From contig NW_020653765.1 of assembly GCF_003589595.1 (NCBI RefSeq), positions 2,296,046 to 2,360,045 on the forward strand: DNA of 64,000 nucleotides, read 5' to 3'. Below are positions 52,941 through 63,085 of this stretch, piece by piece. How positions within the stretch are numbered: the first letter of the stretch is position 1; every line of letters starts with the position of its first letter. The DNA comes from Hyposmocoma kahamanoa (Eukaryota; Arthropoda; Insecta; Lepidoptera; Cosmopterigidae). The notes under the pieces are model-generated. The model worked only from the letters and a program-made list of their open reading frames with translations, did not search any database and had not been told where the DNA came from. Both the position numbers and the translations under genes were made by a program.

Positions 52941-53090
52941 CTTGTTCGTTATAATTATTAATACAAAGATCGAACACTCAGAAAAAAATCCTTTGATCCG
53001 GCCGGATTCGAACCGACGTCTACTAGCATACCGTGGTAGACGCTATACCAACTAAGCCACGGAACGAACCAGCGGACCTCACGAATTTTT
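52941..53090 (-). repeat. SINE-B copy, body truncated
   Basis: Same tRNA-like half as 52609 (CGGCCGGATTCGAACCGACG, CAACTAAGCCACGGAACG), ending after GCGGACCTCACGAATTTTT. It lies about 105 bp from the previous copy in the same orientation. Confidence 0.85.
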
Positions 53091-54116
53091 TTATTCATAA
53101 AATTATGTTATTCATAAATCATTTTGGTGATAGGTGCTTTCATTTGATACCGCTTAGTTAATCTAGGGCCCAGATTAATATGTAATTACATATTTTTTAT
53201 TTCAATAATTGACGTTCTTTTAATTTGTTTTCTAGATAAATAATGATATTAAGAATAAAAAAGTGACTTACTTGCCAAATTTTTCCACATTTACAGGTTT
53301 AGACCATATTTCTACACGAAACTTGCAATAATCCAAATTTTCATTATTACGTGATATTTCATTTAATGAAGAAAAAAATATAAAGATTTTAATACATTAA
53401 AAAATTTACAGAAAGACCTACTCACTTGCAAATTTAAGTTTGTTTCAGTCACATCCTGTGACGTCGAAGGTCATTCAGCCAGTACAAAGCGTTGTTCCGA
53501 CCAAACAGACAGAATTTTAATTTTGAAAATTAAAAACAAAACGTAATTGGGTATTGTAACAATAACAGCAATGAAAATTAAATTGAAGTGGAATAAAATT
53601 TGTTGATTTTTTTTTATAATAAATCGTACTCCATGTGAAAACAGTTATTTTTTATCTCCCTATTTTTTTCATATTTTAAGATGTTTTTGCCCATATTACG
53701 TGTACATATTTTGTAGTTTGTACTGCATATTTATCCGAAACCTAGTTATCACCATTTAGAGTGATATATTTAAATGTTTTTATTTTTACACAAAAGTAAA
53801 ATTTGATGAATGATTAAATGTGATGGTACAAAAGTTGTTATTTATGATGATAGTAATGTAGTCCTGCGAGACAAATAACTCTATAATTAACATATTCTCG
53901 AGCGGTGGTAGTTATTAGTTGGTGGTAGGTTGGTGTACTATAACTTTGATTTCGAAATAGTGTCAATATCTTTCGCTGGCGTGAAGAAAATCATCGCTAT
54001 GAAACCTGCATGCCAAAAAGAATTTACAACCTTTGGAAAACTGAGAAGTCTCCAACCCGCATAGGTCAGCATGCTGGACTATGCCTCGTGCTAAACAATG
54101 GGACGAATAATGAATA
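53091..54116. other. No gene seen
   Basis: AT-rich DNA. 53,800-53,885 shares GTACAAAAGTTGTTATTTAT and GCGAGACAAATAAC with repeat G at 44090. Confidence 0.4.
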
Positions 54117-54367
54117 TACACTCCCGGAAACATAATTCGAGGCACCTCTCATTTTTGTCGTAAAGGTCTAGAATACAAAAATAGTGTTATTATCGAAGAG
54201 AAAGATTTCCCCGGTTTTGTAAATCCCAACAAGGACTTACGGAAAAGACGTTTAGTACTATAGTTTCAAAATTACATAATAGTTTTTTATCAATCAAACA
54301 TAGTTTACGCTTAGGGCACTTAATACTGAAAATGCGTGGTAGCTCGAATTTTGTGTCCGGAAGTGTA
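54117..54367. mobile_element. MITE-3 copy
   Basis: TACACTCCCGGAAACATAAT then TCGAGGCACCTCTCATTTT. The right end is GAAAATGCGTGGTAGCTCGA then TTTTGTGTCCGGAAGTGTA. TA borders, 251 bp. The interior is inverted relative to the 49309 copy. Confidence 0.8.
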
Positions 54368-54485
54368 CATTTGTTACGAACAATATACATTCCTACATAT
54401 TTACAGTATGAATATAATCAGTGTGCATATGTATAGTGAGATCGATAAATCTGTAGTGAAACAACAACTTTACACTAAAGGTTAT

Positions 54486-54752
54486 ATCGATACCTCCAAT
54501 TAACACTACGCCAACTAAATTTTTGGGCATTTTCTACTTTCAATGAAACAGTATTATTTTATTTACTAATATTATATTATTTAACAATATAGATCCCCGA
54601 ATTTTGTGGAAAAAAATTAAGAAACAAAAAACACATCGAAAAATAGTGAAAGAAACAAAATACGTGAAATAAAAAAAATAAACAAAAACAATACAAACTA
54701 AAAACAGAGATGACCAAAAACTTAAGTTCGTGTAGTGTTCATTGGAGGTATT
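54486..54752. mobile_element. MITE-1 copy, better preserved
   Basis: ATCGATACCTCCAATTAAC on the left and CATTGGAGGTATTAGAT on the right form the terminal inverted repeat. A-rich interior with CCCCGAATTTTGTGG, as in 215-432. Confidence 0.65.
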
Positions 54753-54904
54753 AGATATTATACAGCTTCTACGTACTTTGGAATCGGAATCGGAATAAAT
54801 ACATCAAGCTAAAATCTTCAACAATTTCTTCATTCCCTAACGGGAATATATAATGGATACAGCAATGACAGCTTACAATTTTTCTATAATTGCCACTCCT
54901 GTAC

Positions 54905-55030
54905 AATTTAATTCCGTATTCACGTCGCGTAGACCGAGCGGCGGTGTGGCGCCTATCGCACAGGTGTTTAGCGACCTTTTCGCGCCGTTTTCACACAAAA
55001 TGGCCGACGCGTGCTCCGACTGCTAATTTA
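54905..55030. other. Duplicated GC-rich block, copy 1
   Basis: CGTCGCGTAGACCGAGCGG, then CGCCGTTTTCACACAAAATG and GCCGACGCGTG. The second half recurs at 55540-55573. It contains AAAATGGCC, which includes the GCCAT-type core bound by YY1/Pho factors (core only). No coding frame supported. Confidence 0.4.
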
Positions 55031-55164
55031 CATTTCAAAAATATTGTTTTACATTCAAAGTTTATTAATACATTTTCTACAGATGACATCAATAAGTACA
55101 CTTTCCGTCTCTACAGCAAATTCACACTTAAACATTTTACGTCAAGATTATTATTTATTTATTA

Positions 55165-55335
55165 TGAAGGTTGACAAGTCCCATGTGCCTGTAATTTCGC
55201 CAGTATCCTTATCCTTCAAAACCGAAACACAGTATTAATGCTCACATTACTGCTTGGCGGTAGAAGTAGTTAAGATGGTAAGTGCATCTCTGGACGAACT
55301 CTTTCACAAAGAGCTCTTCTGCTAATAAAAAACCT
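55165..55335 (-). repeat. LEP1-like repeat, 5' half
   Basis: GGTTGACAAGTCCCATGTGC through GAGCTCTTCTGCTAATAAA, reverse orientation. Confidence 0.8.
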
Positions 55336-55499
55336 TTGAATGCCTTTCCCACGTGTTTTAATGAATGAATGTTGACAAATACATAAAAAGTTCGTCAAAT
55401 TGGGTAAGTATAACGTTATAGTAATTATTTGTCAGGGAGATTCTGCTGATATAACCTCCGCTTAAAAAGACTACAGTAGATTGCAGATCAAGCTACTTA

Positions 55500-55620
55500 A
55501 TGAGCGTGAGAAACCTCGCACGTGTTCTGCAACGCCTCTTGCCGCCGTTTCCGCACAAAATGGCCGACGCGTGACTAGCCTGCCGATTTTCTGTAAGCCT
55601 GGGTATAACAGACGCCATTC
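55500..55620. other. Duplicated GC-rich block, copy 2
   Basis: GCACGTGTTCTGCAACGCC, then GCCGCCGTTTCCGCACAAAA and TGGCCGACGCGTGA, 29 of 31 bases like copy 1. It continues into AGCCTGGGTATAACAGACGC. Confidence 0.4.
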
Positions 55621-56329
55621 TAAAAATATATAAATCTACATAGAGAGACTCTTTATACTTAACCTTAAAACTGCACTTCAGCGACTTAATTCGCAAACCT
55701 CGTAACCTCCATTAATGTGTACTTTTGAGTGACAAAAAACAGCTTTACTAGAAACAATCGTATGACAATCTTTGATTACACCTTTTAACTAAAAAAGGGT
55801 CTTTAAAAAACAAATTCTATTTTAAGCTTTAATTGCCCGATATTGCGCTTGAATACTAAAAAAGTTTTTTCTTGCAAAAAAAAGCTACGCGGTTTTCAAA
55901 TTTAGACGACGATATATGTCTTGAAATTTTACATGAAAATATCAGAAGCATGGATAGATTTTCAAAATGTTTTCTTTATTTTTGTGAAATAACCTGAAAC
56001 CTGATTTCAAAACTTAGATATAGCGATAATTTTCTTATACATAACTTTTGACGTAGCCGTAGCCGCCGTATATACGAAAACCAATTCGACTTAAATCAAA
56101 ACATTTTATACTGAAGAAAAGGAAACTAATGACTAGGCAGTATGATCTCTGACCTTCGCCTGTTCTACGGGGAACGAAGAAAACAAAAAAATACAACCTT
56201 CGACTTCGACTAAACAAGAATGGCAAATTTTTCGTATTTACAAAATAAACCATGCCTAATTTTTATTTTCTATATCATTTTGTATTTAAAATTCAATTTC
56301 TTGGATTTTTTATAATGTCAAATGTAAAG
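55621..56329. other. No gene seen
   Basis: AT-rich. GACGTAGCCGTAGCCGCCG (56,050) is a short GC word. The reverse frame there has no recognised domain. Confidence 0.35.
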
Positions 56330-56425
56330 TCATATTTAAATCTCAAAGATCTCTGAGGCACTGCCACTGCGTCCGTCACCCTGAGACATAAGTTGACAAG
56401 TCCCCTGTGCCTGTAATTTCACAAA
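56330..56425 (-). repeat. LEP1-like repeat, middle part
   Basis: TTAAATCTCAAAGATCTCTG through TGCCTGTAATTTCAC. Confidence 0.75.
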
Positions 56426-56689
56426 TTAAAAGCACGCAGGCAAAGTTCGTTTTGTAAATATGGAAAAATTTATTAGCTCACCCTATTTGTTTCGTCGAAA
56501 TGAATGTTCCTTTTGTAAATCTACTACCGTTTAGTAAACTAAAACGAAAAACCTAACTTACAACATTTTATTTACTATGACGTGGCATATTGCAACAAAC
56601 ATTAGTAAAATAAAATCTTGAAAAAAATCCACGGTCTATTTGATCCAACGCGTACGTACATTCGCATTTCATAACAGATATGAGAAACA

Positions 56690-56760
56690 AAACGTCCCCA
56701 CGCAGGGAGTGCTGCGGGGTACCCCGGGGGAGATGCGGGGTGGAGAGGGGGTCGATTAGG
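56690..56760 (+). other. G-rich tract with G-quadruplex potential
   Basis: Four runs of four or five G (56716-56719, 56726-56730, 56737-56740, 56747-56751) with loops of 6 bases each. Also GGGGTACCCC, a 10-bp palindrome. Otherwise unique. Confidence 0.6.
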
Positions 56761-56937
56761 CTATCCAACATTTCGGTACGTTTCAGGAATCATTTTTCAG
56801 TCACGATCTCGGCAGCCTTTGCAAATAAGAATGAAGAAGACCAATAACTTCTAAACGACTTTCGTTCGTCGTAATGAATTCTGAATTAAAACGCAATTTT
56901 GCATTGTTTGCATTACGTCCAAAATAATCATAGGTTG

Positions 56938-57145
56938 TCTCTATGGGCGAACGGTTATCATGCTGGCCTGCCATGCAAAGGTCCCGGGTTCGATTCCCGG
57001 GCCGGGAGAAATATTTGTATGGCCTACATTTATTTCTCTCGTGAGTTTAGGTGTAATTTGTAGTTGTCTGCCTATGTGTGTTTCCATGGCGTCCGCGATA
57101 CAGGGTTTCCCTAGTGCGGTGCTATGAGTGTGTATGTGTGTGTGG
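56938..57145 (+). repeat. SINE-A copy, near consensus
   Basis: Head GGCGAACGGTTATC (box A), GGGTTCGATTCCCGGGCC (box B), then GAGAAATATTTGTATGGCC, GAGTTTAGGTGTAATTTG and GGGTTTCCCTAGTGCGG, ending in a GTGTGTATGTGTGTG stretch. Confidence 0.92.
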
Positions 57146-57600
57146 ATGTTATATTATATTATAGGTACTTTTCCGGGGACCACATCATTTCATCTGATGT
57201 AAATTTCAAACTCAACACTGTTCTGATCTTCAATCTAATCGTGGTCCTCCTAGCCACGGGGAACATGTCACAGTGACATTTTTGCGATAAGCTGCGGCTG
57301 TTTTATTTATAGCAACGTCTTCGTATGACTCGTAAAAGAGGTAGGTATTATACCGCCTCTTTAAAATACCTCTCTATGACTTTTCTTAGGGAATTGTTTG
57401 ACTATTTCATTAATATTGATCTACATTCATGGACATAGTATTTAGAGGAACTCTAAAAAGAGGTCGAATTATAATAACAATGTTCTTATGAATCACTGGC
57501 TACATCAACCAGAAACTTTAAATAAAATTTAAAAAATAGAATGACTTCAGTCGTCTTTTGAAAACAAATGCAAATCTCCATTATTACACTGAAAAACAAT
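57146..57600. other. No gene seen
   Basis: Unique DNA. Confidence 0.35.
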
Positions 57601-57690
57601 GTGATTAAAGTAAACAAGATGTTGTTTATATCTTGTTTCCTTGTAATTTTTTATGAACCTATCAAACATCCTTAGGTTTGATAGGTCACA
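57601..57690. repeat. Two adjacent hairpins
   Basis: AACAAGAT/ATCTTGTT (57615-57640) and ACCTATCAAAC/GTTTGATAGGT (57657-57686) with an 8-base loop. They precede a MITE-2 copy. Confidence 0.75.
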
Positions 57691-57885
57691 TCTTCAAAAT
57701 TACAACTTTTGAGGAGAGAGACTTCAAGATTCTACGAAATTAGTCGATGACTTTTTATGCTTAAATGGGAGAGTTAAAAAGTTCACATATAAATAATTTG
57801 TTTCATGCACTTCGTATTATTATGAGTTTCATGCCATAAAAGCACTATTGACGTATGATCAGATGTGGCTTTATTATACCAAATG
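57688..57885. mobile_element. MITE-2 copy
   Basis: TCACATCTTCAAAATTACAA, TTTTTATGCTTAAATGGGAG, TTTGTTTCATGCACTTCG, TATTGACGTATGATCAG and GATGTGGCTTTATTATACC at the right end. Confidence 0.75.
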
Positions 57886-57902
57886 TTGTGATGGATTCCA
57901 TC

Positions 57903-57906
<4 letters not shown>

Positions 57907-57953
<47 letters not shown>

Positions 57954-57963
57954 NNNNNNNNNN

Positions 57964-58052
<89 letters not shown>

Positions 58053-58062
58053 GAGAGAGAGA
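57907..58062. repeat. (CA)n/(GA)n compound microsatellite with a 10-N gap
   Basis: (CA)n on both sides of N at 57954-57963, then (GA)n with one C interruption. Long frames across it are artefacts of the repeats. Confidence 0.97.
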
Positions 58063-58724
58063 CCAACACACTCCAACACACATCACGTAACTTTACATAT
58101 TTCCATTTCCCATTTTTAAGACTGGCTGTATAAGAAAATAGCAAACTATTTTCTTTGTTTATTATGTTAACCTTAACTATTTATATAGCAGTTTTAACCC
58201 TACCACAGAGCTTATGTTTTGTTTGCTGGATTCAAATTTGTTCCGCAAAGGGAGACCTGGTGTCTCATAACAGGGTTTACCTAGTTTGAGCACCAGTCTT
58301 CCACAATAAACAGGATACACCATACTGCATAGATATATATTATTAAAAACTATATTAAAACCTTGTATGACCATCGCTGCTGTTTAAATACATTTAACAA
58401 CACCATCGTTTAAATTTCCTACAGATTTATTTATCCCATCATGGCAATATGGTGGTATAGTGACAGAAATACAGACATGTCTATTATACGATACGGATCT
58501 GACGCTGCGCCTTCATGAAACATTAATGCTGCACATTGACAGATGGGCTTCTGATACCGCGCAGAGCCGAGGCTAGAGAGGGGCGATATTTTTAACATGG
58601 GGGCCCTATTATTACCTACTAGGCATATATTTACCTACTAGGCAGAAAAAACATTGGTGATTGTAGGTCTGTAACATACGTTTGTAGTACTGCCTTGTCA
58701 TAACTAACTTAACTGTTTAGTAGT
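58063..58724. other. No gene seen
   Basis: AT-rich unique DNA with no frame of note. Confidence 0.4.
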
Positions 58725-59055
58725 AATAATAGGGCTCCATGTGAAACTGTTCGTCCAAGGAAGTACTGCCAACTTACCGATTTCTGCCGCCAAGCAGTAA
58801 TATGAGCATTACTGCGTTCCGGTTTTGAAGGGTTAAGAGTGCTGGTGAAATTACAGGCACATGGGACTTTTCAACTTATATCTTAGGCTGATGGATGCAG
58901 AGGCATTGCACCTCAGATCTTTGAAATTTAAAACTCTGAGTGGCACTGCTACTATTATGGACAGGCGTCTCGTTTACCATCAGGCGTTGATGTTCTTCGA
59001 CATCTTCGTCGGATTCGACTTGTTCATCCCATCTCTTAGTATCATAAAAAAACTA
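58725..59055 (+). repeat. LEP1-like repeat, full length
   Basis: AGTAGTAATAATAGGGCTCC (diverged 5' end) through CATCTCTTAGTATCATAAAA. Confidence 0.85.
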
Positions 59056-59298
59056 ACGCTCTTGCATTTCGGAAACTTTTGAGATATTGGTATGTAAAGT
59101 TTTTTTTTGCTAGTAAAAAATGTAAATTTTGAATAATTTGCTTAACAAAAAAACTGAAACTAAATAAGATATTAAAAAACCGATTAAAGGGCTTTGTAGA
59201 TCTCGGGTCGCTGATTCCAGATATGATATTAACTCAATTTCGCTAAAAATCTCGATTACGTCAGTTATGATAAGAAGACGTTACGAAGACGAAGACGA

Positions 59299-59357
59299 CG
59301 AACCTGGGACCTCTGCGTGGCAGTTCAGCATGGTAACCGTTCGGCCACGGAGGCAGC
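59299..59357 (-). repeat. SINE-A head only
   Basis: GAACCTGGGACCTCTGCGTG then GCAGTTCAGCATGGTAACCG and GGCCACGGAGGCAG. Body absent. Confidence 0.8.
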
Positions 59358-59519
59358 AGTGTAGTTGTAAACAAACGAGAATATGTTTTCTATCATTTAA
59401 CATGACGTCTTTGCCACACCCATTACTGGGTCATAAACTTTTCCTTGTATACGGTTAGCACAGTAAAAAAATAATTCTCTAACTGCCAGGAGCAAAATAG
59501 AAAAGTACATTTACCACTT

Positions 59520-59570
59520 TCATCTTGGCGCTCACAATACTAACCGCTGCGCCACCAAGATCATCACAAA
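59520..59570 (-). repeat. tRNA-like head relic
   Basis: Reverse strand: GATCTTGGTGGCGCAGCGGT then TAGTATTGTGAGCGCC, a tRNA-like 5' half with box A. No box B follows, so it is not a tRNA gene. Confidence 0.45.
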
Positions 59571-59734
59571 AATGAATACGCTTTTCTCTTCTTAAGTTAT
59601 TCCGTACAACCCATACATTCTTTTCGGAATTTTCCCTCCAAAAGAAAAGCCACTAAGGACGAATCCTAGACGATGTCAGTTGCATCTCCATTTACACACA
59701 AGAGCACATTTTTCTTAACTCAAATCGCTTATGT

Positions 59735-59860
59735 TTGTTTTTTTTTTCAAACAAACCAACGTTTCGAACTCTTTACAGATCCCATGATCAAGGTTGACTG
59801 AGATGGTAAAAACCTCAGCCAATTATGTCCAATATTAATGCAAACCACCCTATTCTGAAC
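59735..59860 (-). repeat. Penelope-like 3' region with hammerhead-like motif, copy C
   Basis: Reverse strand: GGTGGTTTGCATTAATATT, GACATAATTGGCTGAGG, then the motif at 59752-59798 (GTCAACC, TTGATCA, T, GGGATC / GAGTTC around TGTAAA, GAA, ACGT, T, GGTTTG). AAACATAAGCGATTTGAG follows. Confidence 0.6.
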
Positions 59861-59944
59861 TATAGTTAACCAAAGTTACTAATTTAAATATCTTAAATGA
59901 TTATCACTAGTATCAGGTTTCTTACCACGGTATGACTTCTTTTT

Positions 59945-59998
59945 ATTTTCCCGATATTTCGGAACGGTTGCACGCTCCATGGTCACGGGTTGACTCTG
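59945..59998 (-). repeat. Hammerhead-like motif, divergent copy F
   Basis: Reverse strand: GTCAACCC, GTGACCA, T, stem II GGAGCG / CGTTCC around TGCAAC, GAA, palindromic ATAT, C, GGG. Stem II has a different sequence but still pairs, and stem III changes from ACGT to ATAT while staying palindromic. Confidence 0.55.
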
Positions 59999-60067
59999 TC
60001 AACATCATTTAGTGAATAACCACGAAAGTCTTAAAATTTAAATATCTTATGTTTTTATTTACCAACG

Positions 60068-60150
60068 AAGCACATTACTGCTTGGCAGGCGAAATAGGTA
60101 AGGTGGCAGTACTTCCCTGGAAGAACAAGAATTCTACCGCTACTAAAAAA
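60068..60150 (-). repeat. LEP1-like repeat, 5' part
   Basis: CACATTACTGCTTGGCAGGC through ATTCTACCGCTACTAAAA. Confidence 0.7.
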
Positions 60151-60687
60151 AATATTTTCTTTCTTTCTAAATGCACATGCCTGCAAGTCAAAGTAGTTGT
60201 AGCAAATCTTCCTTTTCAAATTAATCTGTATCCAACTGTATACTGTTACAAGATGTTGTGGTAAGCCATCGTGCTAATAATTACATAAATCTTCAGTGCA
60301 CTGAAAATAAAACTCAATTCCTCCCTGTGACCACCAAATTACATTTATCGTCTAACACATTAACATAGGAATTTGAACTCTATATCCCACACAGACGTGT
60401 CATTTGACAGGTGACAGCTTATTTCGAGCGCGTATCATATTTGTACAACAAAATATACGAATAACGAGTCCACAAAATGCAGAGAATAGAGAGCTAAAAC
60501 GCAAACGCGAACATACATAAATAAACATGCTATTTATATAGACGATCGAAGTACGGTAGAGTTCTTCCCGTCCTAAATGTCTTCATGCGCGTCTTGATTC
60601 AGAAAGAAATCACCCAAAAATAACACACGTGAATGGAATTAACAAATAATGCTATTCAGTAACCCCAAGATGTGTTTTTTTTATAAT
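60151..60687. other. No gene seen
   Basis: Unique AT-rich DNA. Confidence 0.4.
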
Positions 60688-60985
60688 ACCAAGTGGCGGG
60701 ACGAACGAGTCGTGCGCCTGTTGGTAAACGATACGCCAGTCCATGACAGTTGCACTGCCACTGAGAGCTTTAAAATTCTTCTGAGGGACACTGCCACTGC
60801 GCCCGTCACACTGAGACTTAAGTTGACGATTCCCATGTGCCTGTAATGGCACTAGCACCTTTACCATTCAAAACCGGAACACAGTAATGCTCACATTACA
60901 GCTTGACGGCAGAAATATGTTGATAAAGTGTCAGTACCTCCCTGAAAGAAGTTTTTCACAAGAAAGTTCCACTGCTACAAAAAAC
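60688..60985 (-). repeat. LEP1-like repeat, full length
   Basis: TATAATACCAAGTGGCGGGA through AAGTTCCACTGCTACAAAAA. Confidence 0.85.
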
Positions 60986-61741
60986 GCTCAACATTACACT
61001 TAAGATTAGAACTTCGCACCTCTTACGATAATAATTGTAAGAAATGTAAAGCTGAGTATGTTGCAGACTTTACAGTACCTTCACTTTTTGATGTAGGTTA
61101 AAACTAAACTCTTTACCCGGCGCGGCGTCGGGTCTGTAAAAACACTCCACTTCGTTTCGCTGACACCCCTACTACATAAACTCACTTCAAACTAGATTTT
61201 CTTTATATACGCGACAAAAAAAATATAGGTATAATGTCGTGTCATCCCCACCAAATGACTAGTGAGATTTTTACTATAAGTGTCAAAATGATACTTTAAT
61301 GGCTGTCATTTACATGTGCTGTGGAGTTGTCTGGCCATACTAGATAGTTTGACAGCTACTTACCTACCAATTGCTCTCTAGTGGGTTCGACGTTGCTTAT
61401 GAAGCGAAGAGATACGAGGATAATGAAATTTCACGCGTTCTTGAAAATACACATTGTTTTATAATCGCTACGAATGCGCTACAGAGTTCCTACGAAAATG
61501 CTACGAAATTGCGTTTTCTACGCTTTCTTTATAATATATTGAAATATTATTAAAATTATTTCTATTTCCACTACCTTGTCCAGATCTAAGCCTGAGCTTA
61601 AAATACCGAAATGACTTCACAACCTTAAAATATAATTCTAACTTTAAGCAACTCCTAAATTTATGCTCCCTTATCGGGCAGGTAGATCCTTAAGCGGTAA
61701 TAACCAGCCGAACTAAAGTGCGCGTTGACAAAAGCGACACT
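60986..61741. other. No gene seen
   Basis: Unique DNA with a small GC patch at 61115-61140 (CCCGGCGCGGCGTCGGG). Confidence 0.4.
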
Positions 61742-61960
61742 CCATTATTGGCCATACATTTTTAAGCGCGCGATAAGGCTATCATACTCGGCAGGGTTAC
61801 GTGGTAGGCCGGGCGGTGTTATCGTCAGTTTCTGCATGAACGCCCACGTTACGGGTCCCCCTGCCTCCCACCCTGTCCCCGTACCGTAGGGGGAGGTGGG
61901 GGGAACCGTAACGTCCCGCTTGGAGACACCCGCCGCCAAATCTTGACACTTGAATTTAAT
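61742..61960 (-). CDS. Unrecognised GC-rich reading frame, possible exon or element fragment
   Basis: The reverse strand is open for about 70 residues from after a stop near 61967 to TAA at 61742. It reads KCQDLAAGVSKRDVTVPPTS, PYGTGTGWEAGGPVTWAFMQ, KLTITPPGLPRNPAEYDSL and IARLKMYGQ. Codon positions are strongly GC-biased compared with the surroundings, and the proline/glycine-rich middle followed by a charged helix-like end looks like real protein. There is no ATG, and no clean splice acceptor before it. I recognise no family. A terminal exon of a gene on the opposite strand inside the Pax6 locus or a retroelement piece are both possible. Confidence 0.3.
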
Positions 61961-62318
61961 TTATTCGCTGATTTCGCGATAGTTGGTTTAGTTTAGGTAT
62001 CCTGGACAGACCGCCGTTCGGTGAGTTTAGGGGATCATTTCTGATAGTACAGACATCGATTTTGATAACAAAATCTAGTGCCAACACGTTAAATTCTGTT
62101 CTATATAATAACAAACTTTTTAGAAATTGCTTAAATAATATCTTAAACCATCAAAAATTTTGTCAATTACACGTTTGAAGAAACGTCTATACAAAAATTG
62201 TATATTGAACACATGCGTTTCTATGTATTTTTGATTCTTATTTTAAGTACTTTGAAATAATGTACGTGTACAAATTCGCTGGCAGAAGCTGTGTTGTTGT
62301 TTAAATCTCGTTATTTGT
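61961..62318. other. No gene seen
   Basis: AT-rich unique DNA. Confidence 0.35.
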
Positions 62319-62359
62319 TTGTACGTAGTTCAAAGTTGTATATCGTCGTACTTACAGCC

Positions 62360-62540
62360 GTCGACCTGCTTGTCGCTAGACGATTCACGTCTCAATGAAA
62401 GCTTCGACGCGTCAGACAAAGAATTGGACTGGGAAATTATTAAACGCACAAGCAGAATCAAAAACCAGGAAGCAAAGCTGCAAAACGACATTTTTTTTCT
62501 AGCGTCTACTTTTTACGATATTATATTTATGAATAATAAA
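62360..62540 (+). other. Short coding-like frame after an acceptor-like site
   Basis: TACTTACAG at 62350-62358 is followed by an open frame reading STCLSLDDSRLNESFDASDK, ELDWEIIKRTSRIKNQEA and KLQNDIFFLAS to TAA at 62541. The charged, helix-rich composition is unlike the neighbouring random frames. No domain is recognised, and there is no donor before the stop. It could be a terminal exon or the N-terminal piece of an element protein. Confidence 0.25.
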
Positions 62541-62784
62541 TAGCTAATATACTTGGAGCGGAATATTATAAATCAATACAAAATAGTTATGTACAGTTAT
62601 GGACAGGTGTGTCGCTTACCACCAGGTTTTTTATTTTTAATATTTATTGTTAATTGGTATTATAAAAAATAAAAAAGATCTTAAATGCAACTTAGTAATA
62701 AGTCAAAACATTGCTTTCTTTTGCATGGGTCAGTTGAAAAGTTTTTTTTTACACAAAGAACGGAAATTGCAGTGCTTATATAGT

Positions 62785-63085
62785 ATCAATAGAGGTCCTT
62801 GTGAAAGAGTTCGTTCAGGGCAGTACTGCCACCTTACCTATTGCTGCCGCCAAGCACTAATGTGAGCATTACTGTGTTCTAGTTTTCAAGAGTAAGGGTG
62901 CTGGTGATATTACAGGCACATGGGATTTGTCAACTTATATCTCAAGGTGACGGGCGTAGCGGCAGTATTCTTCAAAAGGTTTGCTATTTAAAGCTCTGAG
63001 TGGCACTGCAACTGTTGTGGACAGCCGTGTCGCTCACCATCAGGCGCACGACTTGTTCATCCTGTCACATGATAATATAAAAAAA
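62785..63085 (+). repeat. LEP1-like repeat, full length
   Basis: TAGTATCAATAGAGGTCCTT through CACATGATAATATAAAAAAA. A 45-base scrap of the same family is at 62590-62630 (TTATGGACAGGTGTGTCGCT). Confidence 0.85.

Noticed and set aside
56968..57010. Possible tRNA gene at the SINE-A head
   Set aside because: The tRNA-like unit is followed by a SINE body in eleven copies, so it is a SINE promoter and not a tRNA.
57783..58144. Long frames of HTHTHT, CVCVCV, SLSLSL and RERERE
   Set aside because: Translations of the (CA)n/(GA)n microsatellite.
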